From contig DATIPT010000154.1 in assembly GCA_035471625.1 (NCBI GenBank), positions 1 to 54,257 on the forward strand: a stretch of 54,257 nt of DNA, given 5' to 3'. The translations under genes and the position numbers were made by a program. Below the pieces are notes generated by a model. It made no database searches. It saw only the letters and a program-made list of their open reading frames with translations, and was not told the origin of the DNA. Below are positions 34,292-43,747 of this stretch, piece by piece. Position 1 is the first letter of the stretch; every line of letters begins with the position of its first letter. The stretch is from DATEVL01 sp035471625 (GTDB taxonomy: Bacteria > Chloroflexota > Anaerolineae > Anaerolineales > E44-bin32).

Positions 34292-34334
34292 CCCCTAGCT
34301 TGGGGATGACCGTGTCCGTCCTTGCTCGTACTCT
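34292..34334 (+). promoter_or_regulatory. operator-promoter 2 (CCCCTA-N2-TTGGGG + ATGACC + TACTCT)
   Basis: The 14-nt near-palindrome (34292-34305, one mismatch) is centred about 42.5 nt before the expected start. -35-like ATGACC (34306-34311) and -10 TACTCT (34329-34334) are 17 nt apart. The beta-helix gene begins at 34385. Confidence 0.7.
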
Positions 34335-34384
34335 CAGGCTGGACAAGAAGCGTCATCCAGGTCGCAGGTGAAAGGGGTTACCCC

Positions 34385-35497
34385 ATGAATGCCCAAGCAA
34401 GCCCACCAGCATCCGCCCGCCGTTTCGTCCTCGCTGCCGTTGCCCTGCTGGCCGTGCTGGCCATGCTGGTTGCGGCGGTGCTTCTCTATTCCGCAACCAG
34501 GGTCGTCTCCGTCTCAGGCAAGGGCGAGTCCCTTGTGCTCGAGCCTGGGCAAATCCGAATGGGCATCCTGATGATCGAAGGAGGCGCCTCGGCGTCCTTG
34601 CAGGAAGGATCCCATTGGATCGGCCCCGTTGTTTCCAAAGCGGGGTCGTTGACCGTTGGTCGAGGCGCGACCATCACGGGACCCGTGGTCCTGTTCACCG
34701 ATCCATTGCGGCTCGGCGAGAAGGCGACCGTACGGGGCAGCATCGCCCTCTTCAGCGGAGGCCTGACGCTCGAGCGGCGTGCCTCCGTCCGCGGGAACGC
34801 AGTCCTGTTCTCCGGGCCTCTTTCCCTCGGGCCAGAAGCTAGCGTCCTCCGGAACGCCATCCTCTTCTCCGGCCCTGTGTCGATGGGTCGGGACGCCAGC
34901 ATCCGAGGTGGAACGATCTCGTTCTCCGGGCCGGTCGTGCTCCAGGAAAAGGCTCTGCTCGGCGGCGATGCGCTCCTGTTCTTCGGCCCCCTGCGGCTCG
35001 GGAACGACGCCGCCGTGTACGGCAAGGTCTTGACGTTCACCGGAGGTCTGGATCTGGGCCCCGGGGCAGTTCTGCATCACGGCGCGGTCACCTTCTCGGG
35101 CGATGTACACCTTTCACCGGGCGCCCAGGTGCGCCAAGACCTGATCCTGGCCGAAGGCAATGCGACCTTGGATCCTGCGTCGACGATCGCCGGGACACTG
35201 TATCTGACTGCCGAAGGGATCTCTCAGCGGGGGCGCCTGATCGCGGCCGATGAGTCCGTCGTGATCGGCGGCGTCGTCCGGCCCAATGACATCGAGTCGA
35301 TGGCGACACGCAACATCGCAGGCTGGCTACTCTTCCGTCTGCTGCGGCTCACCGCGCTGCCCCTGATCGGGCTCGGGTTGCTCATCGGCCTCGTGGTCTT
35401 CCTCGTGTGGCGCGCCAGTTCGCGCGAGACCCGGCCGGGTACCGGGGCGAGCCTTCCAGAGATGAACCTCCAGCCGACGGCACCGGGAGCTAGGTAG
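34385..35497 (+). CDS. membrane-anchored beta-helix (bactofilin-like) repeat protein
   Basis: The 370-aa product has an N-terminal membrane helix (about 15-35), a long series of about ten ~18-residue repeats of the form LGxxASVRGxxxxFSGPxxL, and a second hydrophobic helix near the C-terminus (about 320-345). The repeats resemble the right-handed beta-helix of bactofilin/DUF583 polymer-forming proteins, although here they are bracketed by two membrane segments. AAAGGGG precedes the ATG. It is the first gene after operator-promoter 2 and may be an envelope scaffold. Confidence 0.75.
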   Translation: MNAQASPPASARRFVLAAVALLAVLAMLVAAVLLYSATRVVSVSGKGESLVLEPGQIRMGILMIEGGASASLQEGSHWIGPVVSKAGSLTVGRGATITGPVVLFTDPLRLGEKATVRGSIALFSGGLTLERRASVRGNAVLFSGPLSLGPEASVLRNAILFSGPVSMGRDASIRGGTISFSGPVVLQEKALLGGDALLFFGPLRLGNDAAVYGKVLTFTGGLDLGPGAVLHHGAVTFSGDVHLSPGAQVRQDLILAEGNATLDPASTIAGTLYLTAEGISQRGRLIAADESVVIGGVVRPNDIESMATRNIAGWLLFRLLRLTALPLIGLGLLIGLVVFLVWRASSRETRPGTGASLPEMNLQPTAPGAR

Positions 35498-35546
35498 GAA
35501 GATATCGCAAGACAGGGGAGCTGGGTCTTCCCATGCGAGGTGCACG

Positions 35547-36344
35547 ATGAAACCCGAAACGGTCTCACTCCTGTGCGCTCCGGAAAGCCATGAACCGTTG
35601 CGCCTGGCCTCGGTGCCGGGTCCCGACGGGAGCCTCACACAGGTGTTGATCGGGGTCGACTCCGGACAGCAGTTTCCCGTCCGCGACGGTATTCCGTTGT
35701 TGTTGGACCAATCCAAGGTGACGGGAGCGAACCAGAGATATCAGCGGGTCTACAACCGGGTTGCCGGACTCTACGATGGCGGCATCCGACTCTTCGGAGT
35801 CCTCGCAGGCGGAGGCGAAGGGCACTTCCGCGGAGAGTACCTTCGCGAACTACAAGGGTATTCCGATGGCCGCCTGCTGGAGGTCTCGATCGGCACGGGG
35901 GCGAACTTGCGCTATATCCCGGCGAACGCCGACTTCTACGGCCTGGACCTCTCCTGGGGAATGCTGAAGCGCTGCCGGCGTAATCTGAGCCGCTGGAACC
36001 TCGAGGCGGAGCTCATACTGGGGAACGCAGAGGACCTTCCCTTGAGGGACGAATCCTTCGACGCCGTTCTGCACGTCGGCGGGATCAATGCCTTCGACGA
36101 CCGTGCCAAGGCCATTGCCGAGATGATTCGGGTGGCAAGGGCCGGGACCATGATCATGATCGTCGATGAAACGGCGAAGTTGATGGACGCGTTCGCGTGG
36201 ATCCCGGGCTTCCGCTCGTGGATGCAGCAGTTCGGGGACCGGTTCCTTCCCCCGGTCGGACTTGTCCCACCAGACATGAAGGGGATACGCGTCCGCGAGA
36301 TCGCCAAAGGCAACTTGTATTGCCTGACGTTCAGGAAGCCGTAG
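35547..36344 (+). CDS. class I SAM methyltransferase with Trm112-like N-terminus
   Basis: The 265-aa product starts with a Trm112-like segment (LLCAPESHEPL ... FPVRDGIPLLL) and continues with a UbiE-type methyltransferase: LLEVSIGTGANLRY, YGLDLSWGMLKRC, GNAEDLPLRDESFDAVLHVGG. It is 49 nt after the beta-helix gene. Substrate unknown. The same operon carries a serine hydrolase. Confidence 0.85.
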   Translation: MKPETVSLLCAPESHEPLRLASVPGPDGSLTQVLIGVDSGQQFPVRDGIPLLLDQSKVTGANQRYQRVYNRVAGLYDGGIRLFGVLAGGGEGHFRGEYLRELQGYSDGRLLEVSIGTGANLRYIPANADFYGLDLSWGMLKRCRRNLSRWNLEAELILGNAEDLPLRDESFDAVLHVGGINAFDDRAKAIAEMIRVARAGTMIMIVDETAKLMDAFAWIPGFRSWMQQFGDRFLPPVGLVPPDMKGIRVREIAKGNLYCLTFRKP

Positions 36345-36428
36345 CAGGCGATCCCTCCAAAGCCGAACAGGGGCATGGCCTGCCCGATAGGCGACGAGAT
36401 CCCAACAACACACATGTCGAGGTCTACA

Positions 36429-37802
36429 GTGAAACGCCCTCTTCCCATCCTCATCCACCTTCTGGTCCTACTGGCATTGAGCGCGTGCGGATTGGTCAAA
36501 ACCAGTCCGTCACCCATGCCCAGCGCTGCGCCAACAACGCCGCCCTCCCGGCTGCCGGACCCCGATGACGTGAAGCCGTTGCTCGTCCAGCTGGTCGACG
36601 TGGAAAAGCGGGCTCCGGGGATCGTGGTGGGGATGATCGCCGATGACCCACAGGAACGCTGGGTGATTGGCTACGGCAGGCTGAGCGCCACCGATGAACG
36701 CGTCCCCGACGGCGACACCGTGTTCGAAATCGGTTCTATCAGCAAGGTGTTCACGGGGATCCTCTTGGCGCAAGCCGTCGTGAATGGGGAGGTCCAACTG
36801 GACGATCCGATCTCTATGTATCTCCCCGAAGGGGTTGCGCCAGAGTATGAAGGCAGGTCCATCACACTGCTCGACCTGGCAACGCACACCTCCGGCCTAC
36901 CAGGGAACCCTGACACTGCTCTCTACACCCGCGAACAGATGTATGCCTTCCTTTCCAGCTATCTCCTGCCCCGCGAACCCGGCAGCAGCTACGAATACTC
37001 CAACTACGGGATGGGGCTCTTGGGAAACATTCTCGCCCAGGAGGCCGCCCAGGCGGACTACGAGGCTCTTCTGCTGGAACGAATCTGCCGTCCCCTTGGC
37101 ATGGACAGTACCCGCGTTCAGTTGAGTGCAGAGATGCAGTCTCGCCTGGCAGTACCCCATACCGCCAGCCTCGCTCAGACCCGCCTCTGGAACAATCCCA
37201 ACATGGCCGGGGCGGGCATGATCCGGTCCACCGCAAATGATCTGCTGACCTTCCTTGCAGCCAATATGGGGCTGACCGAAACCGAACTGCAGCCCGTTCT
37301 GCAGCTGGCCAACACACCTCAGCGTCCGACCGTTGGAGACGATACCATCGGACTAGGTTGGCAAGTGGCTGCGACGACCGGATTTCACTATCATGGCGGG
37401 CGAACAATGGGATCCTATTCCTACCTGGCCTGGGACCCTGAGCGCAAGTTTGGCGTCGTGGTGCTGGCAAATGTAGAGGTCGACAACGATTACGTTGTTC
37501 GCCAACTCATCAGCACCTTGCCATTCGCGCTGGTCCCGGATGCTCCGAAGGACGTAGCTTCCTATGCCGGTGGATACCAGCTTCCCGATGGCAGTATCGT
37601 GACCATCCGCGTCGATGGCACACACATCTTCCTCCAGCTACCCGGTGAACCGGAATATGAGATCTTCGCAGGCTCCGAGAGCCACTTCTTCCTGCCGGTA
37701 TCTGATCTCGAGATCACGTTCTACAGGAACGACCGCGGTGAGGTAGACCGAGCTGTGGGGACGGTGGGCGGTGTAGCGTACGAAGGGATGAAGGTGCCGT
37801 GA
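36429..37802 (+). CDS. serine hydrolase lipoprotein of the beta-lactamase family
   Basis: The 457-aa product has a lipoprotein signal (LLALSAC), a Ser/Pro/Thr linker and a class C-type serine hydrolase: SISK (S-x-x-K) near FEIGSISKVFTG, YSNYG (Y-x-N), and HYHGGRTMG (H-x-G). This matches serine hydrolases that act on peptides or esters, including DD-peptidase-like and esterase-like members. GTG 36429 gives the best signal peptide and has GAGG upstream; ATG 36414 is a possible alternative. Confidence 0.85.
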   Translation: MKRPLPILIHLLVLLALSACGLVKTSPSPMPSAAPTTPPSRLPDPDDVKPLLVQLVDVEKRAPGIVVGMIADDPQERWVIGYGRLSATDERVPDGDTVFEIGSISKVFTGILLAQAVVNGEVQLDDPISMYLPEGVAPEYEGRSITLLDLATHTSGLPGNPDTALYTREQMYAFLSSYLLPREPGSSYEYSNYGMGLLGNILAQEAAQADYEALLLERICRPLGMDSTRVQLSAEMQSRLAVPHTASLAQTRLWNNPNMAGAGMIRSTANDLLTFLAANMGLTETELQPVLQLANTPQRPTVGDDTIGLGWQVAATTGFHYHGGRTMGSYSYLAWDPERKFGVVVLANVEVDNDYVVRQLISTLPFALVPDAPKDVASYAGGYQLPDGSIVTIRVDGTHIFLQLPGEPEYEIFAGSESHFFLPVSDLEITFYRNDRGEVDRAVGTVGGVAYEGMKVP

Positions 37803-38138
37803 TCGGAGGTATCCCGATGCTCGTGGCGGATACCACGATGGGGTGGAGCGATTGCCTTGTGCCAGGCCACAGGCTCCTCACCCTGACCACGGGGCCAACA
37901 AGGGTCTCCCCGCTCCGGCCCCCCCACGGGAGACAGCCGGGAAAGGTCGTCAAGATCCGATGACAACCCTCTCGGCCGTCTCCCCCGTCATCCCCCTCCC
38001 GGACTAATCCCCCATCCTTTCCCCAACCTTGGGGATGACGGTACCTCAAGCGGACGCCTATCCTTAGGGTGGGACAGGCGTCCACGATGGCTGGAAGCCT
38101 GTCCTCAAAGCCGCAGATCCTACAACAGGGAGGCACGA
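37803..38138 (+). other. 336-nt non-coding interval before the third operator-promoter set
   Basis: No gene is supported in 37803-38138. Its right part carries operator-promoter 3. The left 210 nt show no clear hairpin with T run or repeat that I could support. Confidence 0.5.
38021..38064 (+). promoter_or_regulatory. operator-promoter 3 (CCCCAA-N2-TTGGGG + ATGACG + TATCCT)
   Basis: The perfect 14-nt palindrome (38021-38034) is centred about 43.5 nt before the expected start. -35-like ATGACG (38035-38040) and -10 TATCCT (38059-38064) are 18 nt apart. The next start is 38139. Confidence 0.7.
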
Positions 38139-38558
38139 ATGAACTCGCTCAGCAAGAGAGACCTCGAGACCCACATCTCCGTCGTCGGGTGGCTGCAGAT
38201 TCTGAACAGCGCCATCAACCTTCTCGTGGCAGCCTTCATCGTCGTCCTTCTCGTGGGAATCGGCTCGATCACCAACGATCCGACGGTCAACGCGATCCTG
38301 CCTACGACCGGCTGGGTCACCGGAGGCTTCCTGGCGGCCCTCGCCCTGCCCGGGCTGATCGCCGGCATTGGCCTTCTCAACCGCTCAAGCTGGTCGAGGG
38401 TCATGGCCATCGTGATTGCGATCTTCCAGCTCGCCCTCTTCCCGATCGGAACCGTGCTGGGGGTGTACACCCTGTTCGTCTTGATCCAGAGGTCGGCCGA
38501 AGAGGCGTTTGGCTGCTGCGTTTCAGAGGCGCCCCGCGTGCAGGCGGCGGCCGCCTGA
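38139..38558 (+). CDS. small polytopic membrane protein
   Basis: The 139-aa product has four predicted helices with short loops, a polar N-terminus (MNSLSKRDLETHISVVGWLQ) and a CC pair near the C-terminus. No family is recognised with confidence; DUF-type four-helix proteins of this kind often occur with envelope or lipid genes. It directly follows operator-promoter 3. Confidence 0.7.
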   Translation: MNSLSKRDLETHISVVGWLQILNSAINLLVAAFIVVLLVGIGSITNDPTVNAILPTTGWVTGGFLAALALPGLIAGIGLLNRSSWSRVMAIVIAIFQLALFPIGTVLGVYTLFVLIQRSAEEAFGCCVSEAPRVQAAAA

Positions 38559-38750
38559 CCGACCATGCCCAGGAGGGATCGATTGGCCGCCAGGTGCGTC
38601 CACCGCCAAGCCCTCCTCGCGCATGTCCCTCCTTCCTGCTGGCGGCGCGCTCCCTTCGGGACCGGGTCCGTCCCCGGGAGCCCGCCGCCGGCAGCGGCGG
38701 GACACACCGCCGCATAGCCGTTCGACCCCCACCAGCGAAAGGATCCGGCC

Positions 38751-39293
38751 GTGGAGACTCCTCGCCCCACCATGCTCACAGTGATCCTGAAGACCATCGT
38801 CGTCCACACCGTCACCTACTTCGTCGTCGGCATCATCGTGTTCAACCTGCTGGACTACCCCACCCGGTTTGCCGAGCCGATCGTCCGCGAGCTGATGCGA
38901 TCGACGGATGACCCGCTCGTGATGGCCGGTCCATTGTTCCAGCCGATCCGAGGTCTGCTCTTCGGGATCGTCTTCTACCTGCTGCGAGAGGTGTTCTTCA
39001 CCAAGACGAACGGATGGCTCATCTTGTGGGTCACACTGGCGTTCCTCGGGATCTTCTCCCCGTTCGGGCCGGTCTCAGGGTCGATCGAGGGAATGGTCTA
39101 TACCTATCTTCCGATCCCCGGTCAGTTGATTGGACTGATCGAAGTCCTGGCTCAGTCTTTCTTGCTGGCGGCCGTCACGTTCTATTGGGTCAGGCATCCA
39201 GAGAAGCGGTGGCTCTCCTGGCTGCTCGGCGGAGTGTTCGTGATCATCCTGCTCCTGACCACCCTCGGTCTGCTGATGGGAGGGACGGCCTAG
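38751..39293 (+). CDS. polytopic membrane protein, unknown function
   Basis: The 180-aa product has five to six predicted helices. An early hydrophobic part (LKTIVVHTVTYFVVGIIVF) is followed by an acidic loop and IRGLLFGIVFYLLREVFF. No family is recognised. The GTG start has AAAGGA about 9 nt upstream. It is 192 nt after the preceding small gene; no promoter of the palindrome type lies in that gap. Confidence 0.7.
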   Translation: METPRPTMLTVILKTIVVHTVTYFVVGIIVFNLLDYPTRFAEPIVRELMRSTDDPLVMAGPLFQPIRGLLFGIVFYLLREVFFTKTNGWLILWVTLAFLGIFSPFGPVSGSIEGMVYTYLPIPGQLIGLIEVLAQSFLLAAVTFYWVRHPEKRWLSWLLGGVFVIILLLTTLGLLMGGTA

Positions 39294-39336
39294 CACCGGA
39301 GGATCCCAGTGATCCTCCCGGGAGGGAGTGCAAGCG

Positions 39337-41514
39337 ATGAGACGGGTTCTTCACTTCGCCACCACCCATCCACTCGCCTTTGTGATCTTCGCCACTGCAG
39401 CCTGGATCGTGGTGGCAGGAGTCGCTGCCTACGCAGCAGGGATGGCTTTGGGAACCGCCCCGGCCGACGAGCGAGCTCAGTCGCTCGGGACTCTGGCAGC
39501 GACCGCAGCGGTTCTGGTGGTCATGTGGCGATGGGGCTGGCTGCGACCCTCCGGAGTCGCGCGTCTGGGGGGAGGACAGCTGTGGCTGGCTACCGCCGGA
39601 CTCGCTCTCTTCGCCATCGTCGTCTACCAGCTATCGTTCTTCGGCGAGGTCCCCGTCGATGCATCTGCGGCGTGGGCCAGCGGCGACGCCCAGGCCATCC
39701 TACGGCACCAGGCGGTCGTGGGAACCGTCGAGGAGATTCTGTTCCGCGGATTCCTCCTGTGGGCCCTCGTGCGCGTGTGGGGCCGAACGACGCGCGGGCT
39801 TCTGCTCGCCGTCTCGGTGCCCGCCCTGATTTTCGGGGGCATCCACATCCTTCAGGTGCTCGTCGGCAATCCGCTCGACGACGTCCTGATGACGATTCTG
39901 AATGCGTTCGTCGGAAGCCTCTGGACCGGCGCCCTGGTACTGCTGGGCGGCAGCGTATGGCCGGCGGTCGTACTCCATGCCGTGACGAACGCCACGGTCC
40001 AGATCGGCGCAGCCGGCGTGGCCAACTTCGATCCCCCTTCCGCGGCCTACGCCGTGGCGACGGTCGCCGAGGTTCCTTTCGTCGTGGTCGGACTGTTGCT
40101 CTTGCTGCGGAGAGCTCCGAGATCACGCCTTGTGACGCGAAGCGAACCGGGCCGGGCAACCGCCCCGGCGCTCCCACGCTTTGCCCATCCGCTTCTGCTC
40201 CTCGTGGCATTCGGCCTACTCCTGACCGGATGCTCAAGCGGGGAGCCGACGGCCTCGACCCCCACGCCGCATCCGCCCGCCGTGATCCCAACGACGTTGA
40301 ACGCCTCCGAGCGCCTGGCGATCTTCAACCGCGTCTGGCACACCGTCGACAATGAATACTTCGATCCCTCCTTCGGCGGGATGGACTGGGAGTCCATCGG
40401 CCACGAGTATCGCCAGAAGCTTGCGGACACGGAAGACGATCACACGTTCTGGCTTGGGGTGCTGAACCCGATGCTATGGGAACTCGGGGTCTCGCACCTG
40501 GTGGTCCTGCCGGCCGGGATGGCCGACGAGATCGACAACATGACCTTCGCCAACGGATCACTCGGGATGGACGTCCGCCTGCTCGGCGACGTGGCCGTGA
40601 TCACATGGGTTGTCGAAGGATCGCCGGCCGACCACGCCGGATTCCGGCCCGGCTACGTGATCACGTCGGTGGACGGCTGGACGCTGGAGGCCATCGCCGC
40701 CAGCCTGGTCCAGACCCCTCCCCACAATGAGCGGGCACAGCGAGCCAAGCGGGTCCAGGACATGCGCGACATGCTATACGGCGAGACCGGCGAGGAGGTC
40801 GTCGTCGAGTACCTGGATGCCGAAGGCCAGCCGGGGCGCGCCACCCTGGCGTACGCACCCCGCGTTGGCGGCGGATGCATGGATCTCGATCCTTCTCTGC
40901 CTCCAGCCTGTGCCGAGATCGAATCCCGACGGCTGACGGAAGACATCGGCTACATCCGCTTCTCCGGGTTCCTCCAGGCCGCTCTCACGCCGGTCTTGCA
41001 GGCGATCGACGCTTTGCAGGACGCCCCGGGGTTGATCCTCGACATTCGCGGCAATCCGGGCGGGCAATTCAACGTGCGCACGACCATCGCCAGCCATCTT
41101 GTAGGCGAACCGAGGCTGTGGATGCGATACCGGTACCGCGACGGAATGGAGGCGGTCTTCCTCGAGCCGGTCGACGACGCCTATGCCGGCGACGTCGTGA
41201 TCCTGGTGGACGAACACAGTGCTTCGTCCAGTGAGGAATTCTCCGGCAGCCTGCAGGCCATGGGGCGAGCGACGATCATCGGCACACAGACTCCGGGCAA
41301 CTGCCTCAACGCGAACTTCGTTCCGCTGCCCGATGGCGCCCTCCTGATGTACCCCTTCGGCCAACCGCAGACGCGCAATGGACGCATTCTGGAGGACAAC
41401 GGCGTCCTGCCGGATGTCTCCGTGGCCCTGGATCGAAGCGAGTTGCTGCAGGGCTTCGATGCGCAGCTCGAGGCGGCGGTGGACTACCTGGAGAGCCGGC
41501 TCGCGGAGTGACAT
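39337..41514 (+). CDS. CPBP intramembrane protease fused to a S41-type peptidase
   Basis: The 725-aa product has two parts. Residues 1-275 form eight-helix CPBP/Abi protease with EEILFRG (Glu about 132) and the later FGGIH and VLHAVTN motifs. A second signal-like segment then leads to a lipobox-like LLTGC (Cys about 299) in the middle of the protein. The C-terminal part is a PDZ-containing S41 peptidase: VVEGSPADHAGFRPGYVITSV (PDZ), then LILDIRGNPGGQ and HSASSSEEFSG. The fusion is unusual; it may reflect a missing start codon or two proteins made from one mRNA, but the reading frame is continuous. Confidence 0.82.
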
Positions 41515-41539
41515 CCGCTCTCGGAAGGATCGCGCAGGG

Positions 41540-43330
41540 ATGCCTGTGGACAGGTTGCGGTCCCGATCCAGCAGCGTGATCGCAGGGCTCTTGGTGTGCC
41601 TGGGGGCCTCTCTGTCCGCCTGCGCGTCACAAGCGGTCGCCCCGCCGGAGGTCTCAGATACTTGGAGCCCGCCGGAGGTGGCGGACGCCTACGCTCCTGA
41701 CACCTGCGAGGAAAGCCTTGCCCTCTTTGCGTACGATTCGCATGCGCCCTTGGACATCCGGGAAACCAGACTCCGGGAAGACGAAGGCGTCTCGATACTC
41801 GATCTGACCTACGCGAGCCCGAAGGGCGGACGCGTGCCGGCCACCCTGGTCGTTCCGGAGGGCTCGGGTCCCTTCGCCGGATTGCTCTACCAGCACGGTA
41901 TGCCTGCCACCCGCGGCACACTCTTGCCCGGGGCCGTCACCTTTGCGCGGATGGGGGCCATCGTACTGCTCATCGATGCACCGTTTGCACGTCGACCCGG
42001 AGGTCTTGATGAGCCTATCACATTCACCGAACAAGACCGCCACGAGCAGATCCAGCTCATCACCGATCTTCGTCGCGGGGTCGACCTCCTGCTGGCACGG
42101 CCGGAGGTCGATCCGGAGCGGCTTGCCTACGTCGGGATCAGCTACGGGGGTGCCATGGGAGGGCTGCTGGCCGGCGTGGAGCACCGAATCAAGGCGTACG
42201 TCCTCCAGGTTGGCGACGGCGGTCTGGTGACCCACGTCACCGGCCCGGAGGACCGCAGTTGGTGGATGTCCAAGCCGGAGCAGGCGCGGCAGGACTGGGT
42301 CGCTTGGATGTGGCCGATCGAGCCGATCCACTATGTCCGCTGCGCCGCACCGGCCGCCCTGCTCTTTCAGAACGGAACTGCGGATGCCGCCGTGCCTCCC
42401 GCCGACGCTCTACGCTATCAAGAGGCGGGGAGTGATCCGAAGACGGTCCGGTGGTATGAGGCCGGGCACGGCCTTCCGGCGGCGGCGGCGCGGGATCAAG
42501 CCAGGTGGCTCAGCCAAGCGATCGGGATCACCAGTCGGCGCCTGCTCCCGCGTGGCGCCAACCTGCTGCTGACGGCGTGGTCCCTCTCGGTCGTCGTGAG
42601 CTTCGGCCTCGCGGCTTTCGACCTGTGGCGGACCCGTCCGGCGCCGCACGGCGCTCGCATGGTTTGGCTCCTGGCGATCGGGTTCCTCGGACCAGTGGGG
42701 TTGCTCGCCTATTGGATCTCAGGTCGCCAGCCGGCCGGAGGTCGGCTCGAAGATCGGGCATCGGCTGCGCGACGGGCGCTGGGATCGGCGTCGTGGGCGA
42801 CCGCTGGGAACCTGCTGGGCGGTATCGGGGTCGTCGCGCTGCTCCTCTACCTACCGCTCGTGTTCGATATGTTCCTCGCACTCAAGGTCGCGGTCACCTT
42901 CTTCATCCCCTTCTCAGTCGGCGGACTCACCCTTGCCGTCTCCCGGTGGCTTTCCCGGTCGGATCCGGTCTACCAGGCGTCCTATCGCCACCCGATGTTC
43001 GCGGAGGCGGTCTCGACCTGCCTGGTCCTGACGGGAGCCTTTCCCGTTGTCAATCTCGTGAGCCAGCGCTGGCTGACGCCCTGGGCGGCACCCTTTGGTT
43101 TCGACCTGTTTCACTTGCCGCTGTGGGGCGCGCTATGTCTGGCGGCCGTGGTCGGGGCCATCGTGACGTATCCTTTTCACCTGTGGATGATCCGTCGCGA
43201 CGTGATCGCCTGGGGACAACCCGCGTCGGCTCCGACAAGGGACCTGAACTGGTACGGAAAGGGCGTCCTCATCCTGCTGACCTTTGCCGTCATGCTCGCC
43301 GCGATCTTCGCCTCGACCCAATTCGCATGA
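41540..43330 (+). CDS. alpha/beta hydrolase lipoprotein fused to a polytopic membrane domain
   Basis: The 596-aa product has a lipoprotein signal (LGASLSAC), an alpha/beta hydrolase domain of the dienelactone hydrolase/acetyl-esterase kind with the nucleophile elbow GISYGG and a later EAGHGL histidine, and a C-terminal region of about six helices with PVGLLAYWISGR, similar to DUF4396-type domains. Fusion of a secreted hydrolase with such a membrane domain is unusual. It starts 25 nt after the CPBP-S41 gene. Confidence 0.78.
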   Translation: MPVDRLRSRSSSVIAGLLVCLGASLSACASQAVAPPEVSDTWSPPEVADAYAPDTCEESLALFAYDSHAPLDIRETRLREDEGVSILDLTYASPKGGRVPATLVVPEGSGPFAGLLYQHGMPATRGTLLPGAVTFARMGAIVLLIDAPFARRPGGLDEPITFTEQDRHEQIQLITDLRRGVDLLLARPEVDPERLAYVGISYGGAMGGLLAGVEHRIKAYVLQVGDGGLVTHVTGPEDRSWWMSKPEQARQDWVAWMWPIEPIHYVRCAAPAALLFQNGTADAAVPPADALRYQEAGSDPKTVRWYEAGHGLPAAAARDQARWLSQAIGITSRRLLPRGANLLLTAWSLSVVVSFGLAAFDLWRTRPAPHGARMVWLLAIGFLGPVGLLAYWISGRQPAGGRLEDRASAARRALGSASWATAGNLLGGIGVVALLLYLPLVFDMFLALKVAVTFFIPFSVGGLTLAVSRWLSRSDPVYQASYRHPMFAEAVSTCLVLTGAFPVVNLVSQRWLTPWAAPFGFDLFHLPLWGALCLAAVVGAIVTYPFHLWMIRRDVIAWGQPASAPTRDLNWYGKGVLILLTFAVMLAAIFASTQFA

Positions 43331-43340
43331 GGGGCGCGGC

Positions 43341-43619
43341 ATGAGGCGCAGCGTATGGTTCATTTCGGGACCCTCTTGGGCATCGTGGTCTTGTGAGTCG
43401 TCGTCGGGCCGGCGGCCCCGCTGTGGGAGCGCTTGGGCGCCCGTCCCTCTTGATTCTGAACTGTGTCCCGAAGAGCCGCTGGCGTTGGACGTCCTCGCCG
43501 GCCCCGCTCTCGAGCAGAGCCGCATCGCGTTCGCCGATGGTCCTCCCAATGCGGCGGTCTGCCTCGAACCCGACGTGGAACGCATTCGTGCCGTGGCCGC
43601 CGCCGTCTTTGGGGATTGA
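43341..43619 (+). pseudogene. short open reading frame, probably frameshifted
   Basis: The 92-codon frame has GAGGGG upstream, but its first 40 residues are Ser/Trp/Arg-rich with poor third-position GC. The same bases in the +1 frame read VHFGTLLGIVVL then TGA then VVVGPAAPLWERLGA, which looks like a normal signal or membrane anchor. The second half (ALDVLAGPALEQSRIAF ... DVERIRAVAAAVFGD) looks coding in the annotated frame. This points to a recent frameshift or a degenerate gene. Confidence 0.35.
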
Positions 43620-43684
43620 GGGCGGGGATCGTGACAGAGGACCCGAGCGAGGGCTTGGGTCGGGGAAGACGGAAGATGAACGCA

Positions 43685-43721
43685 GCGCTCCGGGGAGACT
43701 GAGCACGCGGCACCGGAGCGC
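43685..43721 (+). other. hairpin upstream of the 59-aa gene
   Basis: GCGCTCCGG (43685-43693) and CCGGAGCGC (43713-43721) form a 9-bp stem over a 19-nt loop. It could be an attenuator, an mRNA stabiliser or a weak terminator of the previous gene. There is no T run. Confidence 0.35.
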
Positions 43722-43747
43722 GCTCAAGAAGAACGAAAGGAGAACCC

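Noticed and set aside
43403..43405. Third in-frame TGA as selenocysteine in the short gene at 43341
   Set aside because: It lies in a membrane segment with no neighbouring Cys, and the same frame has further stops soon after.
43601..43620. TTTGGGGATTGA as a fourth operator of the putative regulon
   Set aside because: Only the right half-site is present and it lies inside the end of a gene without the CCCC arm or a -10.
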